A DNA stretch of 47,551 bases from the NCBI RefSeq assembly GCF_001712795.1, contig NZ_KV757597.1, positions 1-47,551 on the forward strand. Reading direction: 5' to 3'. Made by a program: the position numbers and the translations under genes. The notes under the pieces are model-generated. The model saw only the letters and a program-made list of their open reading frames with translations, did no database searches and had not been told where the DNA came from. This document shows, one piece after another, positions 19,101 to 26,564 of the stretch (the first letter of the stretch is position 1; each line of letters opens with the position of its first letter). Origin of the DNA: Nostoc sp. KVJ20. GTDB lineage: Bacteria; Cyanobacteriota; Cyanobacteriia; Cyanobacteriales; Nostocaceae.

Positions 19101-20636
19101 TAGTAAAGCACGTCCTTCCTTCGCCTCTGGAAAATGCTCAGTACGACAGGTGAGGATGACTTTAGCACCGGGAACTACCACCTTCGCCAGTTCCCAAAAG
19201 TTGTTAATCATCTGTTGACGGTCAACTTTTGCTGCCATTTCGTCAAAGCCATCGAAAATGAGCAGCAACTTACCCATACGATTAAGTTGGTCAAAGACTT
19301 CGCTGTTGATGCGGATATTGTGTTGGGTAAAAAAGAAACCTGCCAAAACATTCTCAACATTTAGTGCCTTGGCAAAGTCACGCAGGGTAATTACCAAAGG
19401 CAGACGGGGACGTTCAACGCCACGTTTTTGGGCATCGCGGTAACGTTGCAATGCAGTCCAAGCATAGTGAAATACAAACCAAGTTTTACCTGTACCAAAT
19501 TCTCCCAGAATTGAAATATGCTCTTTGGCTGGGTCATCAAGCCAAAGATCGATATATCCATCAATCCAGCCGTCTTCTTCCTCATAACGACTCATGCCAA
19601 TCCGCCGCTTGGTAATTGGGTCAATTTCTTCTTTTGTACAAGCAAGCGGTACATACTTGGTATCAATTTTTCGGCGTTTGATTTCTGCTTCTAACCAGTC
19701 AATATAACCATTAAAGTCAGCATCTAAGTCAATCAGTTCGTCAAATGTAAAGCAGTCAAGGTGACGATTTTCTTCTTTCTTGACTTCATCCCGTGCGGCA
19801 CGCGAAATCCGACGGGTAGTCACCAGCCATCCTTCATCAGTTTTTTGTTCTTCAACTGAGGAACGCAACGCCATGACATCACTCAGTCCCACCTCTCCTG
19901 CAACGCCACGTATAAGAATACGGTCATAACTGCGACGTACTGGGATGTGAATTATCCATTCAAAATATTCCTCTACCCAGATTTCATATTTTTCAAAGTC
20001 ATAGCCCAAGGTTTCAAACCATCCTCGCATCTGCTGGGCTAGTGCGATCGCTCTACATTGATTTTCAGTTGCAGTTCCTGGTAGTGCGGGATAATTCTCT
20101 ACTGCCAACCTTGCTATTTCTGTACGAATTCCCTCCAGCGTCGGCAATCTTTCCAGTTGTTCTTGGATACAAGCAATCCTTTTATGTAGAGAACCAATTT
20201 TCTGGTTTAGCAATACATCAGAGGGAGTGCGAGTGCGTTTAGCAACTTCAATAAATACAGTCGCAAATTCAGCCACTTCTCGCCTGACCTCAAGTTCCAA
20301 ACTTTTGATGTCATCACCCAAGGTATAGGTATCTAAAAAAGCATCAACCTCAGAAAGCAGAATTGAGGGGTTATTATGGTCTAATGCTGTGCGAAAAGCT
20401 TGTTTAATTGCTTGTTGTCGGAACAATTCGAGCAATGGCTTAGGTTTGCCTACGCCATATTCTACTAGGGCGTAAGCGTAAACACCACTAAAATCAGCAG
20501 GTGGATGCTCTGGATCGAGGTGAAATTGCTGGAGTAACTTAATTACAGTCTCCGAACGCAGAATTTTTTCTTTAATCAAAGGGTTGGCGATGCTAGTAAT
20601 TGCGTTGAAGACCAGATCCAGGTTAATCAAGCTCAT
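16182..20636 (-). CDS. nuclease-like - NACHT - pentapeptide - WD40 STAND ATPase
   Basis: 1484 residues. Residues 1-210: helical, unassigned. Residues 205-305 resemble a restriction-endonuclease-like fold (GYDFEKYEIWVEEYFEWIIH ... GWLVTTRRISRAARDEVKKE), but I cannot see an intact PD-(D/E)xK set. NACHT ATPase: Walker A GEFGTGKT at 378-385, Walker B LLLIFDGFDE at 457-466, and the sensor-like ILTCRTEHF near 494-502. A helical linker leads to pentapeptide repeats at about 827-863 (GRDFSSAVIKSADF). Then come 14 WD40 repeats of about 42 residues (865-1460), enough for two seven-bladed propellers. The architecture is that of NLR-like signalling or anti-phage ATPases, with a sensor (WD40), a switch (NACHT) and an N-terminal effector. 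ATG start at 20636. Cytoplasmic. Confidence 0.9.
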   Translation of the reverse strand: MSLINLDLVFNAITSIANPLIKEKILRSETVIKLLQQFHLDPEHPPADFSGVYAYALVEYGVGKPKPLLELFRQQAIKQAFRTALDHNNPSILLSEVDAFLDTYTLGDDIKSLELEVRREVAEFATVFIEVAKRTRTPSDVLLNQKIGSLHKRIACIQEQLERLPTLEGIRTEIARLAVENYPALPGTATENQCRAIALAQQMRGWFETLGYDFEKYEIWVEEYFEWIIHIPVRRSYDRILIRGVAGEVGLSDVMALRSSVEEQKTDEGWLVTTRRISRAARDEVKKEENRHLDCFTFDELIDLDADFNGYIDWLEAEIKRRKIDTKYVPLACTKEEIDPITKRRIGMSRYEEEDGWIDGYIDLWLDDPAKEHISILGEFGTGKTWFVFHYAWTALQRYRDAQKRGVERPRLPLVITLRDFAKALNVENVLAGFFFTQHNIRINSEVFDQLNRMGKLLLIFDGFDEMAAKVDRQQMINNFWELAKVVVPGAKVILTCRTEHFPEAKEGRALLNAELQASTKKLTGETPQFEVLELEKFNDEQIRQVLSYQAEPATVEQVIGNPQLLDLARRPVMTDLILEALPDIEAGKPVDMSRVYLYAVRRKMERDIKAERTFTSLADKLYFLCELSWEMLSSNQMSLNYRLFPERIRRLFGSIVQEEKDLDHWHYDMMAQTMLVRNADGDYTPAHRSLLEFFVAYKFAAELGALASDFRELAQTQSGFDSSAAPVDYTWSGYFSRQGSSEAMPAATPLSNAPLREFSSEPLEKLRQTFGKAPLTKAVMDLLLPMLGNNDHLIKVIEATRFRNEDVVGYVGGNAATLAVKVDKGSLEGRDFSSAVIKSADFTSVILRNVNFREANLADSVFANTLSQIFSVAFNSDGQLLAMGDAANIRLWRITDKQQILTFYGHQNLVYSVIFSSDDQVLASASTDCTLKLWDVKSGRCIQTLLGHTATVRTIAFSPDNQVIASGSEDKTAKLWDVKTGECLMTFSAQNSLVRAIAFSSDGEIFAFSSSNYTINLCNIRTSQSQKILQGHISYVRAIIFSPNGKIIASSSHDCTIKLWDTNTGECLKTLHGHTDVVNSIACDSDGKIIVSGSTDRTIKLWDTNTGECLKTLQGHDNWIQSVAFSPDGQTLASGSQDHSAKLWDVNTGECLYSFQGYANWLKAIVFNPSGQLVASGGQDHIVRLWDTNTGKCTKELQGHTDWIRCLAFSPDGRILASGSNDFTVRLWNIQTGECSKILRGDTGKLSSIAFSPDGLKLAIASGQTIQLWDFDIEQNIYEIIAHKGSITKLAFSCDGQIIASLSYDDTVKLWDVTTGKCFKTLTGKKNWSRSGAFSADTTIIATCSDDYIARLWNIYTGQCLMTLEEHTGQIKAFAFSCDGQVLATGSDDLTIKLWNVHTGKSLITLLGHTRTISSISFSPNGEVFSSCAEDGLIKIWNINTGECLKTLRSDRPYERMNITGVKGLTEAEKGTLKALGAVEDGE

Positions 20637-20746
20637 TAAAATACTCCAAAAACACAGAGCTATCTTGCTAACTAAGGGGTAATTACTGTTACAAATAATA
20701 TACTGCCAAAAACAGTTTTATGAATAGTTGACAGTACAGTTAGCTA

Positions 20747-21100
20747 TTAGCCTTTAACTTCGGACTCTAGAAGGCTCAAAAGTTTTTCTTCCAACTCAGT
20801 TAGATAAGGCCGATTTACCTTTCCAACGACTGCAACAGACTTTTGACTGTCTCCTCCAGCGGATCGGAATACACCTGATTAATGCGATCGCAAATCACCC
20901 GCATCTGCTCACACTCGGCAGGCAGATAATTGAACGATTTCAGATGCTTCAGACCAACCGTCAATTCTGCATCCCAGGTTCTCACGGTACAGATGAAGTC
21001 ATTAAGTGCGCTAACAATCGCCCAGCAACCGCTCTTGCCTCTGAGTTCGAGATTGTCAAGAGCTAGGATTTGGCAAATCTCACCAATTTAGTAGATGTTT
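20747..21100 (-). pseudogene. broken copy A of the plasmid-type DNA-binding protein gene (3' part)
   Basis: The reverse strand reads IGEICQILALDNLELRGKSG then CWAIVSALNDFICTVRTWDA and LPAECEQMRVICDRINQVYS, clearly homologous to the C-terminal half of the protein at 22984-23925. The Gln before IGE is a stop (TAA), the 5' half is absent, and a single-base loss near 20820 separates QSL from GKVNRPYLTELEEKLLSLLE. The gene is dead. Confidence 0.85.
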
Positions 21101-21108
21101 GAGACTTG

Positions 21109-21312
21109 TCAAGCCCAGAATTCAGGTTGAATTAGGTCGCCCACGAGTGCTATTAAACTAGCAAAATCAATCCGGCTCAAGAGTATCCAAAATCGAACTT
21201 GGGCGCGGCAACGGTCGATACCTGTTAATCTAATGATGTGCCACACAGTTATAAGTAGCGGCAACCAAGGATAGGTGTAACGAATCAGACGCCAAAAAAG
21301 CTTGCTCCCCAT
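21109..21312 (-). CDS. small hydrophobic hypothetical protein
   Basis: 67 residues starting at ATG 21312, only 17 bp after the Coq4-family stop and on the same strand, so probably in its operon. One likely membrane stretch (YPWLPLLITVWHIIRLTG) is followed by a more polar half and LIALVGDLIQPEFWA. Not recognised. Its stop lies at the edge of pseudogene sequence (20747-21100), so the natural C-terminus may have been lost. Confidence 0.4.
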   Translation of the reverse strand: MGSKLFWRLIRYTYPWLPLLITVWHIIRLTGIDRCRAQVRFWILLSRIDFASLIALVGDLIQPEFWA

Positions 21313-21329
21313 CTCTATTCAACTTGCAA

Positions 21330-22001
21330 TCAAACCGATTTCAAGGCAAATTCACAGGCGTTAATTGGTTGCACATTTAATTCTGCACGCAATAGTGCTA
21401 CAGGCTTTTCCCAGAACTGCTCCCATTTCTGAGCAATCAGAGGTTTAGCATTATTGCCCATTTCCCATCCTTGTGAGATCGCCATCAGCAGAGGACACAG
21501 AGATTGCGGTTGCCATAGCGTCACAGCAATTAGTGCGTTAGCAATCAACAAGCTTGCTAAAGGTAGTTGAAGTTGTGCCAAATAAAAAGCTTGCAAGCCA
21601 ATTTCTCCAATTTCACTTGTATCAAATCCGGTAATTATGTGCCAAATATCATGGGTCTGCTGCCAGCGATTTTCTACGTAACTGCTATCAGAATCGATCT
21701 TTATTTCTGGCTCTAGCGTTTTAAATCCTAACTGTTTCATGTGGCTGGCATAAATATAGCCCAAGGAATCTGGAGGATATTGTAGTAAAGCTTCTAAATC
21801 ATGTGTAGGAGCAATATAGCGTTGTGCCAAGATATCTGCGACTTCTGGCATTGTTTTCATACCTGCAACCGCTAGTTGAAAAGCACGACTATCGAGTAGG
21901 CTATTGCTCAATTCCCAAACAGGTTTGAGATTACCGTTTTCATCTAACAAAAGCATGACGAAAGCTTTTATCCCTTTGAGTGTCTGAACAATGGATGCCA
22001 T
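21330..22001 (-). CDS. Coq4-family protein
   Basis: 223 residues with the Coq4 zinc motif HDxxH-x11-E intact: H117, D118, H121 (THDIWHIITGF) and E133 (EIGEIGLQAFYLAQLQLP). In mitochondria COQ4 organises ubiquinone synthesis and removes the C1 carboxylate during ring modification. Cyanobacteria make plastoquinone instead, so the substrate here is open. ATG start at 22001. It is divergent from a TetR regulator (22100), with two matching palindromes in the 98-bp gap, so repression by that TetR protein is likely. Confidence 0.85.
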   Translation of the reverse strand: MASIVQTLKGIKAFVMLLLDENGNLKPVWELSNSLLDSRAFQLAVAGMKTMPEVADILAQRYIAPTHDLEALLQYPPDSLGYIYASHMKQLGFKTLEPEIKIDSDSSYVENRWQQTHDIWHIITGFDTSEIGEIGLQAFYLAQLQLPLASLLIANALIAVTLWQPQSLCPLLMAISQGWEMGNNAKPLIAQKWEQFWEKPVALLRAELNVQPINACEFALKSV

Positions 22002-22036
22002 GATATGACCTATTAAATACAGAATTCACCACAAAC

Positions 22037-22051
22037 ATGAACAATGTTCAT
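22037..22051. promoter_or_regulatory. TetR-type operator 1
   Basis: ATGAACAATGTTCAT is a perfect palindrome apart from its central base, in the gap between the divergent Coq4 and TetR genes. Confidence 0.8.
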
Positions 22052-22060
22052 TTTCAATAT

Positions 22061-22075
22061 ATGAACATTGTTCAT
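22061..22075. promoter_or_regulatory. TetR-type operator 2
   Basis: ATGAACATTGTTCAT, the reverse complement of operator 1, with centres 24 bp apart (about two helical turns). The pair also forms one larger inverted repeat, 22036-22076, and would cover promoters for both divergent genes. Confidence 0.8.
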
Positions 22076-22099
22076 GTTTGTCAATGATAATCTTGAAGG

Positions 22100-22732
22100 A
22101 TGACAAAAAAATTTCACAAAGCCTCAACCATGCGACGGCAACCCAAGCAGGCACGTAGCCAAGAACGAGTTCATCACATTTTGGATGTGGCAGAGCAGCT
22201 TTTTATTGAATTTGGTTATGAGCAAACCACTACAAGAGCTATCGCCACACGTGCAGCCATTCCAGTTGGCTCGTTATACCAATTTTTTCCAGACAAAGAG
22301 GCACTTGTCCAGGCGCTTGCCAATCGCTACTTTGAACAGGAATATCAAATTTTTGTACAACTTCATACAGAGCTGGCAAAGGCTGACATTGCTACTTACG
22401 TTGAGCGCATGGTAAATGCGTTTGAAGATTTTGCACAGCAGCATCCTGGTTATCGAGCAGTATTAGAACAGTTAATCGACTTGATGACAGTTACTGATGC
22501 TAGTAAGTTTAACGAATATGACCAACAAATATTAGTTGAACTCGCTAATTTCTTTTCACGGCGAAATCCTTTACTTGATGCCACTCAATCTCGACTGATT
22601 GCCACAACCGTAGTCAAAGTCTCTAATGAACTGCTGTGGCTTTCATTCACGCGTGAGCCACTTGAAGGCAAACAACTGGTGAAGGAAACCAAAACCTTAA
22701 TTACTGCCTATTTGCAAACATATCAAATTTAA
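22100..22732 (+). CDS. TetR/AcrR family transcriptional regulator
   Basis: 210 residues. The N-terminal TetR helix-turn-helix is clear at about 24-70: HHILDVAEQLFIEFGYEQTT then RAIATRAAIPVGSLYQFFPD and KEALVQALANRYF. The C-terminal ligand domain is variable (FEDFAQQHPGYRAVLEQL). Start is ATG 22100, or possibly 22130 (MRRQPKQARS), which removes only a basic tail. It is divergent from the Coq4-family gene, and the paired ATGAACA(A/T)TGTTCAT operators upstream suggest autoregulation plus control of that gene. The ligand is unknown. Confidence 0.9.
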   Translation: MTKKFHKASTMRRQPKQARSQERVHHILDVAEQLFIEFGYEQTTTRAIATRAAIPVGSLYQFFPDKEALVQALANRYFEQEYQIFVQLHTELAKADIATYVERMVNAFEDFAQQHPGYRAVLEQLIDLMTVTDASKFNEYDQQILVELANFFSRRNPLLDATQSRLIATTVVKVSNELLWLSFTREPLEGKQLVKETKTLITAYLQTYQI

Positions 22733-22893
22733 CTATCTTGAATATCTTCAATACTTGCTCCCGCCTTTGTGATAAACGTTTTTGCCTCTATGAAGCCCAA
22801 AAGTTCTTCTTCAAACGCAGTCAAATACGCCCGCTTCAACTCCCCCAAGTACTTCAACATAGCACTTGGGGCATCTTCCAAGTTACCCTTTTA
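22729..22893 (-). pseudogene. broken copy B of the plasmid-type DNA-binding protein gene (C-terminal tip)
   Basis: The reverse strand reads LEDAPSAMLKYLGELKRAYL then TAFEEELLGFIEA and a divergent tail to the stop at 22729. It aligns with LEESVQRFLESLGKLNRAYL and TDLEEKVLKVLES at the end of the intact protein next door. A stop lies just upstream and no start exists. The stop overlaps the stop of the convergent TetR gene. Confidence 0.7.
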
Positions 22894-22983
22894 ACCTAAT
22901 CTACTGATGCGAATTCTGACAGTGTACTCCCCATACTAAAAAAAAACAAAAGATTAACTGGTAGTATTTATGTAACAGTTACA

Positions 22984-23925
22984 TTAATCTCTAATTTCTG
23001 ACTCCAGAACCTTCAACACTTTCTCTTCCAAATCCGTCAGATAAGCACGATTAAGCTTCCCCAGCGACTCCAAAAACCTCTGCACTGACTCCTCCAGCCC
23101 ACTCGAATACACCCGATTGATGCGATCACAAATCACCCGCATCTGCTCACACTCGGCAGGCAAGTATTCGTAAGATTTCAGGTGCTGTAACCCAATGGTG
23201 TACTCACCATCCCACATTCTCACGGTGCAACTAAACTCATTTGCTTGGCTGACAATCCCCCAACAGCCACCCTTGCCTCTCAGTTCAGAATTGTCTTTAA
23301 CAAGGATTTGGCACACTTCGCTGATTTGGTAGGTATTGGGTACTTTCGTGCGTTCCATTATGCGCTGCACCGCATCTTTGACGATTCTACCAGTCGGCAC
23401 TTTCCCACCAGCAAGTTCTACTGCCCTTAGCCACACTTCTTGCTGTTCCTGGGGTTCAAGCTTTGTCATGGGTCGGACTTGGCGCTCACTCGTGGGTAGA
23501 ATTTGTGATCCATTGGTTGTCAAATTCTCATTTGCCACATTTTGACAACCAATGGTTGTCAAATTTTCGTAAACACCAGCTGCTGCAATCAAATAATTTG
23601 ATTGTTGCCGACTATGCCCAAAGCGATCGCGGCAATATTCTTCAAAGGTTTTATGCGTGGAGCGATAAAGCCGTCTGTCCCTCAATTCTGTCAGCGCTTT
23701 CCCTGCCTCAAAAAACGCTCTTTCCACACGGCGCTCTAGGTGAAGGCGATCGCGCTGTTCTTCTTCTGTCAACTCTGGAACTTCGACAGCAGTAACGGTG
23801 ATTGTTGCTGTAGCAGGATCTACTTGCTGGGAGATATCCTCATTTGTAGAGCTAGCTGGTGGTTCTGAGCCACTGGATGCGCCAGAGGTGGCTTTTTTGC
23901 GTTTACGAGGTGGTTTGTTCATCAT
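22984..23925 (-). CDS. plasmid/phage-type DNA-binding protein, ParB-like arrangement
   Basis: 313 residues. A basic, Ser/Pro-rich, probably disordered N-terminus (to about 55) is followed by LERRVERAFFEAGKALTELR and FEEYCRDRFGHSRQQSNYLI, a helix-turn-helix-like pair, then LPTSERQVRPMTKLEPQEQQ and GKVPTGRIVKDAVQRI. These segments recur in plasmid and phage proteins related to ParB/KorB-type or DUF3102-like regulators. The C-terminal half (CQILVKDNSELRGKGGCWGI ... CDRINRVYSSGLEE) looks like a small SH3-like barrel plus helices. The role is probably regulation or partition of the mobile module downstream. Two broken paralogues lie at 20747-21100 and 22729-22893. Start could be M1 or M2. Confidence 0.65.
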   Translation of the reverse strand: MMNKPPRKRKKATSGASSGSEPPASSTNEDISQQVDPATATITVTAVEVPELTEEEQRDRLHLERRVERAFFEAGKALTELRDRRLYRSTHKTFEEYCRDRFGHSRQQSNYLIAAAGVYENLTTIGCQNVANENLTTNGSQILPTSERQVRPMTKLEPQEQQEVWLRAVELAGGKVPTGRIVKDAVQRIMERTKVPNTYQISEVCQILVKDNSELRGKGGCWGIVSQANEFSCTVRMWDGEYTIGLQHLKSYEYLPAECEQMRVICDRINRVYSSGLEESVQRFLESLGKLNRAYLTDLEEKVLKVLESEIRD

Positions 23926-24093
23926 TCCACCTTTAATTTGCCAGTGTTTAAGCAGGAATTGAGTTCTGCCATTATGTAACTGTATTAGCTAAGATCACCT
24001 CTGTTGAACCAGCAGTTACTTTGTCCTAGTCAATGAACTGTACAGTAGTTAATGGATTGACAATTATTTTTTAAAAAAATTTCTATTTAGTCT

Positions 24094-24354
24094 TCATGCT
24101 GACCTTTTTTCAAATGGCAACACTATACTACCGACAGATTTTTTTGCTTTCTTGTTGCTTTGAGATTTAGACTCATCTACAGGACTATTTTGCTCCGTGG
24201 CTGGAGTAATTGTACTTATGGGTAGTTGTGAGTTTTCCTCATCATCCGGCACACGAACTAGTAACTCACCAACTTCGCATTGTAAAATTTTGCACAACTT
24301 ATCTAGCGTATCTAAAGGTATTGACTTAGCTATTTTTGATGAATATTTTTTAGA
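24094..24354 (-). pseudogene. XRE-type helix-turn-helix regulator, 5'-truncated
   Basis: The reverse strand reads SSKIAKSIPLDTLDKLCKIL then QCEVGELLVRVPDD, the last two helices of a Cro/C1-type HTH domain (LDKLCKxLxCxxGDLL), followed by a 45-residue polar tail. The N-terminal HTH helices are missing: a stop lies at about 24355, and plus-strand sequence beyond it (FLDQPLEQLTGDKLQRLLER in another frame) looks like a fragment of a different gene. A deletion junction near 24330-24355 is likely. Confidence 0.6.
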
Positions 24355-24440
24355 TCAGCCGTTAGAACAGCTAACTGGCGATAAATTGCAACGGCTGCTG
24401 GAGAGAGCGGAGTTAGTCACAGCGTAATTCAAACAGTAAA

Positions 24441-24483
24441 CAGTTAACAGTTATCAAAATTCAACACTGTTAACTGATAACTG
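24441..24483. repeat. hairpin-forming intergenic repeat
   Basis: CAGTTAACAG (24441-24450) pairs with CTGTTAACTG (24467-24476). Further GTTAACTG/GATAACTG units lie on either side. It sits between a truncated gene and the 24527 gene and resembles the degenerate AACAGTTA-type filler seen between cyanobacterial genes. Confidence 0.5.
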
Positions 24484-24526
24484 GTAACTGCTCACTGATT
24501 ATTTTCCTTCATTCACCTATTCATCT

Positions 24527-24853
24527 ATGCAACCCACAATCTCGATCCCTCAACACTGGCCCTACCCTCGCTTTAACTTGGAACAGCGTACACAACAGGG
24601 CATCATCCTGGGACTTTATTACTATCCTTTGGGTACAGAGTTGGCTGAACAATTTGATGATGGTTGGCGCTATGTGCTGATGCCTAACAAAAACTCTAAC
24701 GAAACATCGTACTTGCAAGAGGAGCAAATCCAACCGCTCACACCAGAAGAATTATTCCACCAAATCACTGCTGAAATTGACTTTTACCAACAGCAGATAA
24801 ATATTCTTAACCGTCAGTTAAGCGTATTAACTAAGGATGCAAACAATGGCTAA
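24527..24853 (+). CDS. hypothetical protein, 108 residues
   Basis: An intact frame from ATG 24527: MQPTISIPQHWPYPRFNLEQ, then a middle GLYYYPLGTELAEQFDDGWR and a C-terminal heptad-like helix (FHQITAEIDFYQQQINILNR) that could form a coiled coil. No catalytic motif. Not recognised, but the pattern is common as a small accessory protein near mobile genes in Nostocales, from memory. No clear ribosome binding site. About 360 bp to the next gene, holding a hairpin at 25038-25076. Confidence 0.6.
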   Translation: MQPTISIPQHWPYPRFNLEQRTQQGIILGLYYYPLGTELAEQFDDGWRYVLMPNKNSNETSYLQEEQIQPLTPEELFHQITAEIDFYQQQINILNRQLSVLTKDANNG

Positions 24854-25037
24854 GGAAGTAAGGAGTTAGACCGTGAATAATAGGGAAAAAAGAGAAGGGT
24901 TAAAGGAGAATGGAAACATCCATATTTAAAAATACTTGCTCTGTACTGTATTGAGAAAAGTCTTTTCTCCTCCTTCCTTTGCCCCTTACCCTTTCCCCTT
25001 TCCCCCTCCAATTCACACCTTTCTGATTAATACAAAA

Positions 25038-25076
25038 GCGTTCATCTAAAGGAATGCCATTACTTTAGATGAACGC
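25038..25076. promoter_or_regulatory. 14-bp perfect hairpin upstream of the antirepressor-like gene
   Basis: GCGTTCATCTAAAG (25038-25051) pairs perfectly with CTTTAGATGAACGC (25063-25076) across an 11-nt loop. It lacks a following T-run, so it is more likely an operator or a structured leader element than a terminator. The next start codon is 143 bp downstream. The rest of the 24854-25218 gap is pyrimidine-rich with no gene visible. Confidence 0.5.
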
Positions 25077-25218
25077 ACGGAAGTTTTTCTCCCGCTACAG
25101 ATTTCTAATTATCGCACACAAAGCATTAATCAATGAAACTTTCGCTGAGGTGAAATATGACTTAAGAAGTGGTGTTGAAATCAATATCTAAAATTTGGAA
25201 ATTTAGTTAGGAGTCAAT

Positions 25219-26148
25219 ATGAATTTACCTTTGAATCAAAATGTTTTTATCGAGTCTCCCTCATTGAGAACTTCTGCACTTTCTAACCTTGATGATTCAC
25301 GCGCAGAAATGGTTCTAAGCAAAGCCAAAGCAATAGTGTTCGCTGTCTGGGAGGGTAATGGTTGGGCGACTACTGGAATGATTGCAGAATATTTTTCAGT
25401 CACAGAATCCGCAGTCAAAGAAATCTACAGAGTCAATCACTCAGAATTCCAAGCCACAGAAACTAAAACCCTTACAGGTAAAGAGCTAAGGGATGCTCGA
25501 CAGATGCTCTGTCTACCATCAAAAACATCCCAGGCGAGAGTTTTTTCGGCTCTTGGGGCGTTAAGAATCGCAATGATGTTACAGCAATCCACAATCGCAG
25601 CACAAGTTAGAACCATCATTTTAGACTTAGTTGCAGCCATTAAAAGTGTTCCCTCTCAAACTCATTCACCTATCCCAGCCCTCCCTCCAGTCGAGCAACG
25701 GCTACATACTTTCGTACAGGCCATGAAGACTTTAGCCGAACTCACCGGTGGCAGACTCAACCCATACATGGAACAAAATTGCAAAGACTTCGCCGCCAAT
25801 CTGATAGCTGACTACAACAGACAGTCCTTAACCGGCACACAAGAAAAGTGGATGGGCGTGGTGAATTTTGCTGAGAGCGAACTTGGTAAAAAAGTCCCCC
25901 TGAGCGGCGCTCACTATCGGGGACACTTGGGCACATGGGTGAGAACATTTTACTCACACTTAGGCGATCGCCAAGAAACACGATTAGTCAATGGCGTTCA
26001 ACAGCACATCTATGTCTACGCTTGTCACGATCCGGCTGTTGCGGCTGGGTTGACCAAAGCTATAGAAGAGTTCTTTGCTCACCCTAGCCCTGGTGCAGCG
26101 CTAAGGCAGGCGGGGGCTTTCTCAAAGAAAGCTGTAGTTACTGCTTGA
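25219..26148 (+). CDS. antirepressor/phage-regulator-like protein
   Basis: 309 residues; ribosome binding site TTAGGAGT seven bases before ATG 25219. The N-terminal third has AIVFAVWEGNGWATTGMIAE, YFSVTESAVKEIYRVNHSEF and KELRDARQMLCLPSKTSQAR, reminiscent of the regulatory N-terminal domains of phage antirepressor/ORF6N-like proteins (a helix-turn-helix followed by an ArmLxxxS helix). A proline-rich linker near 140 separates a C-terminal domain (KTLAELTGGRLNPYMEQNCK ... YACHDPAVAAGLTKAIEEFF). Its exact function is unknown. It appears to be the first gene of the rightward mobile module. Confidence 0.6.
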   Translation: MNLPLNQNVFIESPSLRTSALSNLDDSRAEMVLSKAKAIVFAVWEGNGWATTGMIAEYFSVTESAVKEIYRVNHSEFQATETKTLTGKELRDARQMLCLPSKTSQARVFSALGALRIAMMLQQSTIAAQVRTIILDLVAAIKSVPSQTHSPIPALPPVEQRLHTFVQAMKTLAELTGGRLNPYMEQNCKDFAANLIADYNRQSLTGTQEKWMGVVNFAESELGKKVPLSGAHYRGHLGTWVRTFYSHLGDRQETRLVNGVQQHIYVYACHDPAVAAGLTKAIEEFFAHPSPGAALRQAGAFSKKAVVTA

Positions 26149-26243
26149 TGGTCATTGGTCATCGGTCAAGCAGAGCGATCGCCGAATCAGAGAAAATTAA
26201 GACTTTTACAACAAAGGCAAATTCTACCTTGAGGGGAAAGGAT

Positions 26244-26501
26244 ATGGAACTTGGAATTTTTCAAAAAGACGCACTCATTGAAAAACTAGCTAAGAAATTC
26301 TATGCGCTTCTTGGCTATGTAGTCCCCGAAGACTATCGGATGCAATCAGCTACACATCCAGCAGAAAGAGCGTGTGTGGCTATGGCTATTTTCGCAGTCG
26401 AAGAATTTGAATCCATCAAAGATGAGTGTTCAGATGAGGATGATGACGAATATGAAACCGATTGTTTATTCCCTGAAGAACGTTTGTTGCCAGGGGTTTA
26501 A
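26244..26501 (+). CDS. hypothetical acidic protein, 85 residues
   Basis: ATG 26244 is chosen because GAGGGGAAAGG lies just before it; the frame is open further upstream (to 26145) but without a better start. The protein begins MELGIFQKDALIEKLAKKFY and ends in a very acidic stretch (CSDEDDDEYETDC). Acidic small proteins of this kind in phage or plasmid modules sometimes mimic DNA, but no direct sign of that is present. Not recognised. Confidence 0.5.
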   Translation: MELGIFQKDALIEKLAKKFYALLGYVVPEDYRMQSATHPAERACVAMAIFAVEEFESIKDECSDEDDDEYETDCLFPEERLLPGV

Positions 26502-26564
26502 TTGAAGCGCGGGTAATGCACCAAGGAAATACTTTCTTACAAAATACAAGATGGGTAAGTGGAT

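Noticed and set aside
22100..22732. The TetR gene as part of the 24-33 kb mobile module
   Set aside because: Its operators and divergent arrangement tie it to the Coq4-family gene, and plasmid-gene relics lie on both sides of the pair.
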